A stretch of 13,893 nucleotides of DNA from NCBI GenBank assembly GCA_027489105.1, contig JAIYAJ010000193.1, positions 1 to 13,893 of the forward strand, read 5' to 3'. Below, in pieces: positions 5,886 to 13,400 of this stretch. Source of the DNA: Zymomonas sp. GTDB taxonomy: Bacteria > Pseudomonadota > Alphaproteobacteria > Sphingomonadales > Sphingomonadaceae. Under the pieces are notes generated by a model. That model saw nothing but the letters and a program-made list of their open reading frames with translations. It was not told the origin of the DNA and did not search any database. How positions within the stretch are numbered: position 1 is the stretch's first letter; each line of letters starts with the position of its first letter. A program made the position numbers and the translations under genes.

Positions 5886-8339
5886 ATGGGGAAGGCACCG
5901 CATCCGCTGGATCGCTGGCGCGCCGCCAACGCGGCCGAGGCCGATGCCGTTCGTTCCGCTGCGACGCTGCCCAATGGAGAGGAGGCGGCCGCCGCCGCAA
6001 CTTCCGAAATCCCGGCCGACAGCGGCGAACTGATCCTGGGCGAAGGCGCGCGCGAGGATGCTCCGGCGCATCTCGATCCGGTTTCGTACATGCCGCGCCG
6101 TCGCGGTGCCGACATCGCCATCGGCGTGCTGTTCGGTGCGCTCGCGACCGGCTGGGTCGCGCTGTGGGTCGGCGGCGCCGCGCCCACGTCGGTCGACCTT
6201 GCTGCAATCGCCAATGGCGTGGCCCTGCTCAGCGGGCCGCTCGCCTTGCTCGGCATCCTCTACATCCTGCTTCAGCGCGGCTCGCTCCGCGAGGCGAAGC
6301 GCTTCGGCGACACCGCCCTGTCGCTGCGGGTCGAGGCCCGCCGGCTGGAAGAGGCGGTGGGCCGGATCACCGCCGTGCTCGACAACCGCCGCACCGACCT
6401 CGCCGGCCACACCAGCGCGCTGCTCGACGAAGGCAACCGCGCGGCCGAAAAGCTCCAGCAGATCAGCATGGACATGCGCGACGAGACCGATCTGCTCGCG
6501 CGCCAGACCGAATTGCTGCAGAATGCCGCCGGCGGTGCCCGCTCGGACATGAGCGGGCTGATGCTCGATCTGCCGCGTTCGCTCGACATGGTGAAGGAAG
6601 TGGCCGAACTGATCGGGTCGATCGGCGGCACCGCCAAGGATCATGCCGACGGGCTGTCGGAGGCGCTGTCGGCGATCGTCGCGCGCAGCCATGAGGCTGA
6701 CGAGATGATCGGCACCGCTTCGGGCCGCCTCGCGACCCAGATCGGCCGGATCGAGACTCGCGCCGAACGCACCACCCGCACGATCGAGGAAGCGGCCGCC
6801 TCGCTCGGCCAGACGATCGACGGCACGCTCGACAAGGCGATTTCCGCGATCGACCAGGTCGGATCGGGCATCGATGCCCAGCGTGAGGCGATGGCGGCGA
6901 TGATCGATCATGGCCGCGCCGCGCTGGACGAGGCGGGCACGGCCGCCGCCGCCTCGATCGCGCAGCGCCTGACCGAAATGGGCGCGATGGCGAGCGACCT
7001 GTCGCGCCAGCTGACCCGCCAGGACGAGGATGCCCGCCGGCTGGTCGCCAATCTCGAACATGCGCTGTCGGCGATCGAAAGCCGGTTCGAGGCGCTGGGC
7101 GCCACCGGCACCGAACAGACCGCCGACCTCGCCGAACTGGTCGTCACCCTCAGCGACCATGTCGACAATCTGGGCCAGGCGGTGACCAACAGCATGGCCG
7201 GCGCCCGCACCCTCACCGATCGCGCCAATGCACTGCGCATCGCGTTCGATTCGATCATCGCCAATGTCGAGCGCGACCTGCCGCAGGTGATGCACCGGGT
7301 CGAAGCGGAGGCCGCGCGCGGAGACGGCGTCATGCGCGCGATCACCGCGCAGGCCGAACAGCTGACCCAGACGGTCGAGCGTGCGACCGACCGGCTCGGC
7401 TCGGCCGACCTGCTGATCGACCGCCAGCGTGAGGCGATTGCGGGGCTGGGCGATCTTGCTGCCCGCCGTATGGCCGGCATCGCCGCCGATGGCGACGCTC
7501 TGCTCGAACGGCAGCGTGAACTCTCCGACGCCTTCGCCGAAGAGGCCAATGCCCGGCTCGAGGCGCTGCGCGACCATTCGAACGAACTCGCCCGCCTGAT
7601 CGCGGAGAGCGAGGGCAATATGCGCGCTCTGTCCGAATTGTCGGGCAGCAAGCTGGTCGACGCGATCCTCAAGGTCCGCGAAACCGCGAGCGAGGCGGCG
7701 CGTGGCGCGCGCGAGGCACTCGAATCGATCATCCCCGACGCCAGCGAGACGCTGGCGCGCAGCGGCGCCGAGGCGATCGAGCGCACCTTCGGCGACCAGA
7801 TCACCCAGCGCATCCACCTGATCTCCGACACCGCCGAGGCGGCGGTCGCTGCCGCCAATCAGGCGAGCGAACGGCTGATGCAGCAGATGCTGTCGATCAC
7901 CGAGGCTGCCGCGACGATGGAAAAGCGCGTCGCCGAGGCGGGCGCGACCCAGGAAAAGACCGACCAGGAAGCGATCAGCCGCGAGGTCGCCGTCCTCGTC
8001 GAGCATCTCAATTCGGCGGCGATCGACGTCACCAAGCTATTGTCGCACGACGTGCCCGACGGCGCGTGGAAAGCCTATCTTCACGGTGACCACGGCGCCT
8101 TCACCCGCGCCGCCGTCCGCCTGCTGCGGACCGAGGAGGCGCGGCGGATCGCGGCGCTTTATGACGCCGACGTCGATTTCCGTGGCCATGTGAACCGCTA
8201 TATCCACGATTTCGAGGCGCTGCTGCGCCGCGTCCTCGCCAGCCGCGACGGCGGGGCGCTGGCGGTGACGATGCTGTCGTCCGACATGGGCAAGCTCTAT
8301 GTCGCGCTCGCCCAGGCGATCGAGCGCCTGCTGGTCTGA
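5886..8339 (+). CDS. Large membrane-anchored coiled-coil protein of unknown function (817 aa)
   Basis: The N-terminal 70 residues are Ala/Glu-rich and probably disordered. Two membrane helices follow at about 75-97 ([20 protein letters not shown]) and 106-130 ([20 protein letters not shown]), with basic residues on both sides. Residues about 135-720 are almost unbroken amphipathic helix with Leu/Ile/Ala heptads, rich in Ala, Glu, Arg and Asp, reminiscent of the helical part of chemoreceptors or of Apolipoprotein-like domains. However, I see neither the conserved chemoreceptor hairpin tip nor a HAMP domain. A compact C-terminal part (about 725-817) has [20 protein letters not shown] and [19 protein letters not shown] and looks globular. 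The frame is open upstream to 5430, but that region is the shadow of the Hpt-like gene; ATG 5886 has a purine-rich ribosome binding site and meets the divergent gap. Likely a structural or scaffold protein of the inner membrane; that is inference. Confidence 0.8.
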   Translation: MGKAPHPLDRWRAANAAEADAVRSAATLPNGEEAAAAATSEIPADSGELILGEGAREDAPAHLDPVSYMPRRRGADIAIGVLFGALATGWVALWVGGAAPTSVDLAAIANGVALLSGPLALLGILYILLQRGSLREAKRFGDTALSLRVEARRLEEAVGRITAVLDNRRTDLAGHTSALLDEGNRAAEKLQQISMDMRDETDLLARQTELLQNAAGGARSDMSGLMLDLPRSLDMVKEVAELIGSIGGTAKDHADGLSEALSAIVARSHEADEMIGTASGRLATQIGRIETRAERTTRTIEEAAASLGQTIDGTLDKAISAIDQVGSGIDAQREAMAAMIDHGRAALDEAGTAAAASIAQRLTEMGAMASDLSRQLTRQDEDARRLVANLEHALSAIESRFEALGATGTEQTADLAELVVTLSDHVDNLGQAVTNSMAGARTLTDRANALRIAFDSIIANVERDLPQVMHRVEAEAARGDGVMRAITAQAEQLTQTVERATDRLGSADLLIDRQREAIAGLGDLAARRMAGIAADGDALLERQRELSDAFAEEANARLEALRDHSNELARLIAESEGNMRALSELSGSKLVDAILKVRETASEAARGAREALESIIPDASETLARSGAEAIERTFGDQITQRIHLISDTAEAAVAAANQASERLMQQMLSITEAAATMEKRVAEAGATQEKTDQEAISREVAVLVEHLNSAAIDVTKLLSHDVPDGAWKAYLHGDHGAFTRAAVRLLRTEEARRIAALYDADVDFRGHVNRYIHDFEALLRRVLASRDGGALAVTMLSSDMGKLYVALAQAIERLLV

Positions 8340-8346
8340 TCCCGCC

Positions 8347-8365
8347 CGCGCGGCCCGGCCGCGCG
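8347..8365. repeat. GC-rich hairpin after the coiled-coil gene
   Basis: CGCGCGG (8347-8353) pairs perfectly with CCGCGCG (8359-8365) around a 5-base loop, ten bases after the stop of the coiled-coil gene. There is no T-run after it, so it is at best a weak terminator or an RNA-stabilising hairpin before ung. Confidence 0.4.
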
Positions 8366-8416
8366 TCGCTGCCCGCCGCTCTTGTTCCTCCGCTCAAGCT
8401 GCGCCACACAGCGGCC

Positions 8417-9115
8417 ATGGCCGACATCAAGCTGCACGAGAGCTGGAAGGGACCGCTCTCCCCCGAATTCGAGGCCCCCTATATGGCGGCGCTGCGCCAG
8501 TTTCTGATCGAGCAGCGTGCCGAGGGGCGGCGTGTCTTCCCGGCGGCGAGCGAATGGTTTCGCGCGCTCGACCTCACCCCGCTCGACAAGGTGCGCGTCG
8601 TGATCCTGGGGCAGGACCCCTATCATGGCCCCGGCCAGGCCCACGGCCTCTGCTTCAGCGTCCGCCCCGGCGTCCCGCCGCCGCCCAGTCTCGTCAACAT
8701 CTACAAGGAACTGCACAGCGACCTGGGGCTGGAACGCCCGGCGCACGGATTCCTCGAACATTGGGCGCAACAGGGGGTGCTGCTGCTCAACTCGGTGCTG
8801 ACCGTCGAAATGGCCCAGGCCGCCTCCCACCGCGACCGTGGCTGGGAAAAGTTCACCGACGCGGTGATCCGCCTGGTCAACGCGAAGAGCGATCCGGTCG
8901 TCTTCCTGCTGTGGGGCAGCTATGCGCAGAAGAAGGCGGCCTTCGTCGACAGCACCGACAAGGGCGGCCGCCACCTCGTCCTGAAGGCGCCGCACCCCTC
9001 GCCGCTATCGGCCTATAATGGCTTCTTCGGCTGCCGGCATTTCTCGAAGGCCAACGCCTTTCTGGAGGCGCATGGGATGCCGCCGATCGACTGGGCACTG
9101 CCGGCAGTGGGGTGA
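8417..9115 (+). CDS. ung: Uracil-DNA glycosylase, family 1
   Basis: Ung removes uracil from DNA by cleaving the N-glycosidic bond, the first step of base-excision repair in the cytoplasm. All family-1 motifs are present and in order: [18 protein letters not shown] (65-82) with the water-activating Asp67 and uracil-stacking Phe80, [10 protein letters not shown] (122-131), [13 protein letters not shown] (161-173) and [18 protein letters not shown] (193-210) with catalytic His193 and the DNA-intercalating loop. The length of 232 residues is normal for the family. ATG 8417 is the obvious start by homology, though no clear ribosome binding site precedes it. It stands alone, 77 bp after the coiled-coil gene and convergent with the peptide cluster. 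It marks ordinary chromosome at the left side of that cluster. Confidence 0.97.
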   Translation: MADIKLHESWKGPLSPEFEAPYMAALRQFLIEQRAEGRRVFPAASEWFRALDLTPLDKVRVVILGQDPYHGPGQAHGLCFSVRPGVPPPPSLVNIYKELHSDLGLERPAHGFLEHWAQQGVLLLNSVLTVEMAQAASHRDRGWEKFTDAVIRLVNAKSDPVVFLLWGSYAQKKAAFVDSTDKGGRHLVLKAPHPSPLSAYNGFFGCRHFSKANAFLEAHGMPPIDWALPAVG

Positions 9116-9143
9116 GGGGAGCGTTAAAGGAGGACATTGCAGG

Positions 9144-9272
9144 ATGGCGCACCCCGTTCGAGGTTGCATCGATGTTCTGGGCCACCCGAATGTCGGCCAT
9201 TATAGTCTCGCATTGCCTCCGGGGCTTTCTCGACGAGGCTCCGAAACAGATCGCCTTCTGATGAGCAACTAA
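9144..9272 (+). CDS. Possible small ORF after ung (42 aa), doubtful
   Basis: A 42-codon ORF (MAHPVRGCIDVLGHPNVGHY at its start, TAA at 9270-9272) preceded by a good Shine-Dalgarno sequence, AAAGGAGGA (9126-9134), nine bases before the ATG. The product has no membrane segment or recognisable motif and matches no family I know. It fills the space between ung and the end of the cyclase gene on the other strand. It is listed only because the ribosome binding site is unusually good for this window; otherwise the stretch 9116-9279 holds nothing I can identify. Confidence 0.2.
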   Translation: MAHPVRGCIDVLGHPNVGHYSLALPPGLSRRGSETDRLLMSN

Positions 9273-9279
9273 CCGAGGG

Positions 9280-11196
9280 TCAGCTATTCCCGCCCTCATG
9301 CCAAGCGAGGAACCGCGCCATCTCCAGGCCGCGCGTCAACATCTGAAGATACTGGGCGCGTTGCCTCTGCGCCGACACCAGATCGCTCGGCCAGGTTTCC
9401 AGCAAAGACTGTAGCCGATCCAGATCCACTACCCGACTTGCCAGCGGCTTGGTGCGAAGCTGGGCGAGGTCCGCCAGCATGGCCGGTCGATGCGCCTTCA
9501 GGATACGGAACCAGTCGCCGTTCTGCACGCCCCGAGCCCTGCTTTCGACGATTTCAGGAGGGAGCCGGCCTCGAAGCAGGCGACGGGCAATCGACCGCGT
9601 TTCTCCATTTCTCAGAAACTGGTCCGGCGGCAGCGCTCCGAAGAAATCCACCACACGGCGGTCGGCCAGCGGTAGGCGGTGGTCGATCCCGGTTACGGCG
9701 CGTCGGATCGTCTCATCGTCCCGAGCAACCTCATCCTCCCAGACCCAGGCGCGGAGCGCTGTGATGGAGCGGTGGCCGCCGCCCGTGCGCATCCGATAGC
9801 GTCCGACGTCGAGCGCTTCTCCCAAACGCAAATCCGCCGCAAATTGCGGGTTGATGGCCGAATGGCTGGCCCAGGGTTCGGACGAGGACTGAACACGGCG
9901 CATGCGCCAAGCCAGAGGTTCCAGCGGACGCAATGCCCGCTTGGTCACCTGCCAGGCAGAACGACCCTCGACTTGCGACAACGCCCGGATTTCTCTGGCC
10001 AGACTCGCCCAGCGCAGGCCGGTCAGCATCATCGGCAGAAACGCCAGACCGCTCTCGCTGAAATAGGTATTCCCTAATTCTCCGCCAAGGCTGACGTTGC
10101 TGCCGAGGCGGGCCATGTGGCGATAGATGGGATAGAACCAGGCGACATTCTGAGGGGCGCGGCTTGGCTTTCCGCCCATCACATATGCGCGGAACGGATC
10201 GAGATCGTCTTGCTCCCGTTCGTCGCTTGCCACGCCGTGCCAGTCCAGCGAGGGCAAATGCCCGGCCAAGAGGCGAGCGCGGGGCGATTCGTCATGGTAC
10301 CGATCCGCAGTTGCTTCCGCGATGGCGCCAGAGGGGATTTTCGTCATCGCCAGATGTCGGCCCGGCGCTAGTTGGCGGGCTGCGCTTTCCACGATGGCGG
10401 CACTGTCGAGTCCGGCGGTCAGAAGTTGCGTGACCGGCCCTCGTGCCCGCAGCGCGTCTCCCACCGCCTGGTCGAGGATGTACCGGCCTTCTTCCTCATA
10501 GGCCTTGTCGGACGGACGGGTCAGGCTGCCAGGTTCCGGCGATTGCCAGTGCCGCGAAAGTCGCACAGTTTCGCGTGTCACTATAGCGAGATGTGCAATA
10601 GGGACACGGGTAATCGCGCGATACAGCGTCCGCGTCGGCGGCCCGAGATTCAGGATGAGGTGATCGGCAATCGCAGCGTCGTCGAGATCGCGGGGGATAT
10701 CCGGCAGCGCCAACAGGGCACACAGGCGGGTTGAAAAAGCGACGAATCTCTCATTGCGATGCAGGTATAGTGTGCGGCTACCGCAATGGTCGCGGAGCAG
10801 AACCAGCCTGCGCCCGGCAGGTTCCCAGATGGCGGCTGCGAAGTCGCCGAGCAGCCGGGAAACACAGTCCGGCCCCCATCGGTCGAACGCCGCCAGAATC
10901 AGGGCGCCATCTGGCGAGGAGCCATTTTCCAAGCCCAATTGCCTGGCAAGTTCACGGCGATTATTCAACCGGCAATCGGCGACCAGCCTATTCCCGGAGA
11001 GGCCGACCAGAGGCATGCGTTCGGCAAGATCTTCCGGGGTGAAGACATGCTGGCGATGGACGAGGCCGATCGCTCCATCATGCCAGAAACGCGAGGGTCC
11101 CACATTGTGACCGTCAAGGCCGGCTGCCATCCGCTTCAGATCGGATTGCGCCACCGACCGATCGTCAAAACGCCACAGGCCTGCAAAATCACTCAC
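9280..11196 (-). CDS. Asparagine-synthetase-like protein, probable lasso peptide macrolactam cyclase (C protein)
   Basis: A protein of 638 residues with both asparagine synthetase B domains. The N-terminal glutaminase-like domain begins MSDFAGLWRFDDRSV, so the catalytic Cys2 of true glutamine-dependent enzymes is absent, as in lasso peptide cyclases; it continues with LLGDFAAAIWEPAGRRLVLLRD (115-136). The AMP-forming synthetase domain has LLTAGLDSAAI (258-268), the pyrophosphate loop usually written SGGLDS, here with T-A for S-G. Later come YRMRTGGGHRSI and DHRLPLADRRVVDFFGALPP. In lasso biosynthesis this enzyme adenylates the side chain of ring Asp/Glu and closes the bond to the N-terminal amine of the core. 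The start is GTG 11196, the only sensible one after the in-frame TGA at 11223, with AGG 15 bases upstream. It follows the precursor gene by 24 bp in the same direction, which strongly supports the peptide-cyclase role over ordinary asparagine synthesis. Confidence 0.85.
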   Translation of the reverse strand: MSDFAGLWRFDDRSVAQSDLKRMAAGLDGHNVGPSRFWHDGAIGLVHRQHVFTPEDLAERMPLVGLSGNRLVADCRLNNRRELARQLGLENGSSPDGALILAAFDRWGPDCVSRLLGDFAAAIWEPAGRRLVLLRDHCGSRTLYLHRNERFVAFSTRLCALLALPDIPRDLDDAAIADHLILNLGPPTRTLYRAITRVPIAHLAIVTRETVRLSRHWQSPEPGSLTRPSDKAYEEEGRYILDQAVGDALRARGPVTQLLTAGLDSAAIVESAARQLAPGRHLAMTKIPSGAIAEATADRYHDESPRARLLAGHLPSLDWHGVASDEREQDDLDPFRAYVMGGKPSRAPQNVAWFYPIYRHMARLGSNVSLGGELGNTYFSESGLAFLPMMLTGLRWASLAREIRALSQVEGRSAWQVTKRALRPLEPLAWRMRRVQSSSEPWASHSAINPQFAADLRLGEALDVGRYRMRTGGGHRSITALRAWVWEDEVARDDETIRRAVTGIDHRLPLADRRVVDFFGALPPDQFLRNGETRSIARRLLRGRLPPEIVESRARGVQNGDWFRILKAHRPAMLADLAQLRTKPLASRVVDLDRLQSLLETWPSDLVSAQRQRAQYLQMLTRGLEMARFLAWHEGGNS

Positions 11197-11220
11197 GAAC
11201 GGGTCGGTGCACCTTAAAGA

Positions 11221-11373
11221 TCAGGATTGCGTAAATGTGCCATTTCCGTCGTTGCCCGTGGAAGAGGCGGTATGGGTTTGCTCAACCGGCAAGACCTTGA
11301 TTTCCGGCTTATTCCAAGGCTCCCGAACTTTAGCCTCGTTCATGGGGTTTTCGGTTTCACTGGTGTGATCCAT
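11221..11373 (-). CDS. Lasso-type RiPP precursor peptide (50 aa)
   Basis: A 50-residue peptide with leader MDHTSETENPMNEAKVREPW followed by NKPEIKVLPVEQTH. The stretch W-x-x-P-x-I-x-V-L-x-x-x-Q-T matches the recognition pattern of paeninodin-type lasso leaders, where Thr is the second-last leader residue. Placing Thr33 at -2 gives the core TASSTGNDGNGTFTQS (35-50), 16 residues, with Asp42 at core position 8, a normal acceptor position for an 8-residue ring, and a C-terminal Ser50. Thr as first core residue is uncommon; cleavage one residue later (Ala first, 7-residue ring) is the alternative. ATG 11373 is chosen because GGAAGGAG (11381-11388) lies seven bases upstream; the frame is open to 11490 and a second ATG is at 11343, neither with such a site. 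Neighbouring cyclase, kinase and sulfotransferase genes support it. The lasso product is inferred. Confidence 0.78.
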   Translation of the reverse strand: MDHTSETENPMNEAKVREPWNKPEIKVLPVEQTHTASSTGNDGNGTFTQS

Positions 11374-11543
11374 CAGGTTTCTCCTTCCAAGCAAAGCACT
11401 TTGCGCCGGTTCATGTCGAACATCCAGCAAAAAGCCTTTTTTTGGGAAAGGTACGTCCGATGCGATCCGATTCACGGACGTCACCCGCATTTGGATGGCG
11501 GCGCGACATTCTCGCAGTGGGTGGGGTAGCGTGCCAAAACACC
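11374..11543 (-). promoter_or_regulatory. Leader region of the precursor-cyclase pair with an inverted repeat
   Basis: The space between the sulfotransferase terminator and the precursor gene is AT-richer than its surroundings and probably holds the promoter of the precursor-cyclase unit. ACGTCCG (11453-11459) and CGGACGT (11475-11481) form a perfect 7-bp inverted repeat with a 15-bp spacer, about 80 bp before the start codon, a spacing suited to an operator or activator site. A run of seven A followed by GGC and five T (around 11429-11443, - strand) lies between it and the gene. The ribosome binding site GGAAGGAG is at 11381-11388. I could not pick out a convincing -35/-10 pair. Confidence 0.4.
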
Positions 11544-11546
11544 TTT

Positions 11547-11575
11547 AAAAGCGCCTTGTTTCAGCGTGAAGCGCT
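11547..11575 (-). terminator. Possible terminator after the sulfotransferase gene
   Basis: Read on the - strand, AGCGC overlapping the stop codon (11575-11571) followed by TTCA pairs with TGAA and, after a 5-base bulge, with GCGCT (11554-11550), ending in TTTT (11550-11547). The 9-bp stem is interrupted by the bulge and the T-run is short, so it is a weak candidate. If it works, kinase-sulfotransferase and precursor-cyclase are separate transcripts, or the precursor pair is made in excess. Confidence 0.4.
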
Positions 11576-12428
11576 ACGGTGATGGTGTGGACAGGGTGCC
11601 ATCCTCGCCATAGCCAAGGCGCGCCATCATTTTATGATGGTCGCTCCAAAGACGATCGATCTGCATCGGGCTGAGGCTCTGCTTCCAAGCACCCGACCGC
11701 CCTTGGCGAAAGAACTTCTTCTGGTCGCGTACACGTTCTCTGAATCCCTGTTGGGCTTCAGCAGCACGCAGACTTTGAAAGGATGTGGCGGTGACAGCGT
11801 CTTCCACCAGGGCGGCATTAACAGGAAGCCCAGTGAAGCGGGCCAGAGCGGTCAAGGAGGCAGCTGGTTCCGCCAACATATCTTCATACCGCAAGAGCAA
11901 CTTTGCACCGGGGGCGTCCAGCCAGGATTGGACATTGGCGGACCAGCTTTCCAGACGCTGAAGGCTGTGGCTGCTTTGATGCATGCCAGCCAGGCCCATG
12001 GCGAAATGGGCGCCGCCCATTGCCTTGATCGCGTCATCGAGTTCGACGCCCATATGGTCGGCCCAGGAGGGGGCCACGTCGCGTGGGTCACGGACGATCA
12101 GGACCGTTCCCGCGCACGACACAGGGGCGAACAAGGAGGCGGAATAGGCGTCATGGACCTTGAGGAAAGCTGGGCCTGGAGTAGTCTCGGCATATAGTCT
12201 GCAGGCCTCCGTACGCATCAGCGACTGTTCCGTCGGCGTCATGTGGCCGAGCGGGAGGTCCAGCATATCTTCCATCCAGCCCAGGGCGGCGGAATTCGGG
12301 CACAGTCCGGCGGCCCGGGAAAGATCGGGCAGGCGACCTCCGTTTACCAGGCAGGCAAGCGCGATGCGCACCCATGTGTTCCCGGACTTGGGATAGGAAG
12401 CCAGCCAGTGAACGCCGCGCGCCTCCAT
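11574..12428 (-). CDS. PAPS-dependent sulfotransferase, probable RiPP tailoring enzyme (284 aa)
   Basis: Sulfotransferases of this family move a sulfuryl group from PAPS to a hydroxyl or amine in the cytoplasm. All diagnostic motifs are present: the 5'-phosphosulfate loop SYPKSGNTWVR (11-21), LKVHDAY (89-95) with the likely catalytic base His92, the 3'-phosphate motif VRDPRDVAPSWADHMG (112-127), RYEDML (180-185) and the C-terminal FFRQGRSGAWKQ (239-250) that binds PAPS. The length of 284 is typical. Its ATG overlaps the kinase TGA (ATGA, 12425-12430 region), so the two are translationally coupled, and it precedes the precursor gene in the same direction. The likely substrate is therefore the peptide product, whose core is rich in Thr and Ser and has no Tyr; this is inference from context. 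A small-molecule or glycan substrate cannot be excluded. Base composition is clearly lower in GC than ung or the coiled-coil gene. Confidence 0.88.
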   Translation of the reverse strand: MEARGVHWLASYPKSGNTWVRIALACLVNGGRLPDLSRAAGLCPNSAALGWMEDMLDLPLGHMTPTEQSLMRTEACRLYAETTPGPAFLKVHDAYSASLFAPVSCAGTVLIVRDPRDVAPSWADHMGVELDDAIKAMGGAHFAMGLAGMHQSSHSLQRLESWSANVQSWLDAPGAKLLLRYEDMLAEPAASLTALARFTGLPVNAALVEDAVTATSFQSLRAAEAQQGFRERVRDQKKFFRQGRSGAWKQSLSPMQIDRLWSDHHKMMARLGYGEDGTLSTPSP

Positions 12429-13384
12429 CAGCCGGCTACGCTTTCCACGAGCGAGACGACCTCCTGCAATGCTTCGAAGCGCTTGGGGTGCAGCAGACGG
12501 TAAATGGGTAGCTTTGACACGATCCGCGCCGTCGTTGCGAAAAGCCGCTTATGTTGACCGAGGGCGGCGGCGACCTTCTGTTGGGGGATGTACGCCTGGA
12601 TTGCGGGGAAGGCAAAGGCCGGCGTCAGCTTCGTCAAGCTGGCCTGCGTGGCTTCCCCCAATATGACGATGGTGTCGGGTGGCAGCGGTCTCAGGTCGAA
12701 GCCTCCCTGCGGCTCGACGGCGTATTTCTCGATCTGGCCGCGTAGCTGCGGCAACCCTGATATGCTGATCGTGGCAGCGTCCAGCGCGCTTCGCCACAGA
12801 TTGAGACGAGGGAACGCCGGCACGATTTCCAGATGGCGATGCCGGTCACGGATGGCTGTTATCTCGTCGGACAGCACGGGATGCCCGCGTTGATTGAGAG
12901 CATGGGCGAGGGTCGACTTTCCGGCCCCCGATGCTCCAGCGATGACGATGGCCTGACCGCCAACGCGTAAAGTTGCGGCGCGCAGCGGGAACACGCCTCG
13001 CTGATGACACAGATACCCCAGGACGATGCCGAGGAAGAACAGGTGCCAGCTGCCCGGCTCTTCACGCTTCATAAGGTCAACCGTTACACGAGATCCATCC
13101 TCGATGAGGAAGCGCTGGCGATCGGCAATGTTCAGAAGAATGGTGCCCGCAGGATCGACCATGACGTAGCGGCTAAGTCGCTGCGCTCCGCCGAGCCATT
13201 CCGGCACGACCCCTTCCTCAACGAATATGTCCGGCGGACGGTCGTCGCCAGCGGGCCAGCGGACCAGTTCCGGGATGGGCAGTGCGCTGTGAACGCGCCA
13301 GCCGCACAGGAAATAATCATCATGCATCTTGGTTGCGGCCGGTGTCACGCATTGCTTCTCCGCGCAATCCCAGACGCGCAGCAC
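12428..13384 (-). CDS. HprK-like P-loop kinase, probable lasso peptide kinase (318 aa)
   Basis: Related to the kinase domain of HPr kinase/phosphorylase but without that enzyme's usual N-terminal domain. Visible are GYLCHQRGVFPLRAATLRVG (123-142), the Walker A loop AGASGAGKSTLAHAL (149-163), VLSDEITAI (170-178), where most relatives have SDD, and VPAFPRLNLW (188-197), a signature of kinases found in lasso clusters. Characterised members next to lasso cyclases (the paeninodin kinase and relatives) phosphorylate the side chain of the C-terminal Ser of the precursor; here the precursor ends in Ser. The start is GTG 13384, six bases after a perfect GGAGGA (13391-13396); ATG 13327, without such a site, would give a protein starting MHDDYFLCGWRVHS, where relatives usually begin. 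It is the first gene of the cluster and overlaps the sulfotransferase by ATGA. Confidence 0.85.
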   Translation of the reverse strand: MLRVWDCAEKQCVTPAATKMHDDYFLCGWRVHSALPIPELVRWPAGDDRPPDIFVEEGVVPEWLGGAQRLSRYVMVDPAGTILLNIADRQRFLIEDGSRVTVDLMKREEPGSWHLFFLGIVLGYLCHQRGVFPLRAATLRVGGQAIVIAGASGAGKSTLAHALNQRGHPVLSDEITAIRDRHRHLEIVPAFPRLNLWRSALDAATISISGLPQLRGQIEKYAVEPQGGFDLRPLPPDTIVILGEATQASLTKLTPAFAFPAIQAYIPQQKVAAALGQHKRLFATTARIVSKLPIYRLLHPKRFEALQEVVSLVESVAG

Positions 13385-13400
13385 AACACGTCCTCCGCCC
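13385..13400 (-). promoter_or_regulatory. Ribosome binding site deciding the GTG start of the kinase gene
   Basis: On the - strand GGAGGA (13396-13391) is followed by six bases and GTG at 13384, an ideal arrangement. A short inverted repeat GCCCT-GAA-AGGGC lies just upstream (13402-13414). The remaining stretch to 13583 contains no gene I can support and presumably the cluster promoter, which I cannot pinpoint. Confidence 0.5.

Noticed and set aside
5838..8006. Open frame of 722 codons on the - strand opposite the coiled-coil gene
   Set aside because: Antisense shadow of a high-GC gene: the + strand frame has membrane helices and heptads, whereas this frame is an Arg/Gly/Asp-rich mixture with no domain.
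9280..11196. Housekeeping asparagine synthetase AsnB
   Set aside because: The catalytic N-terminal Cys is absent, the pyrophosphate loop is altered, and the gene follows a RiPP-like precursor by 24 bp.
11409..11424. GTTC and GAAC half-sites resembling a LexA box
   Set aside because: Alphaproteobacterial LexA sites are direct GTTC-N7-GTTC repeats; here the half-sites are inverted with a 5-base spacer, so no SOS control is claimed.
11221..11490. 89-residue version of the precursor with an N-terminal extension
   Set aside because: The ATG at 11373 has an excellent ribosome binding site, and the extension would translate the probable promoter and inverted repeat.
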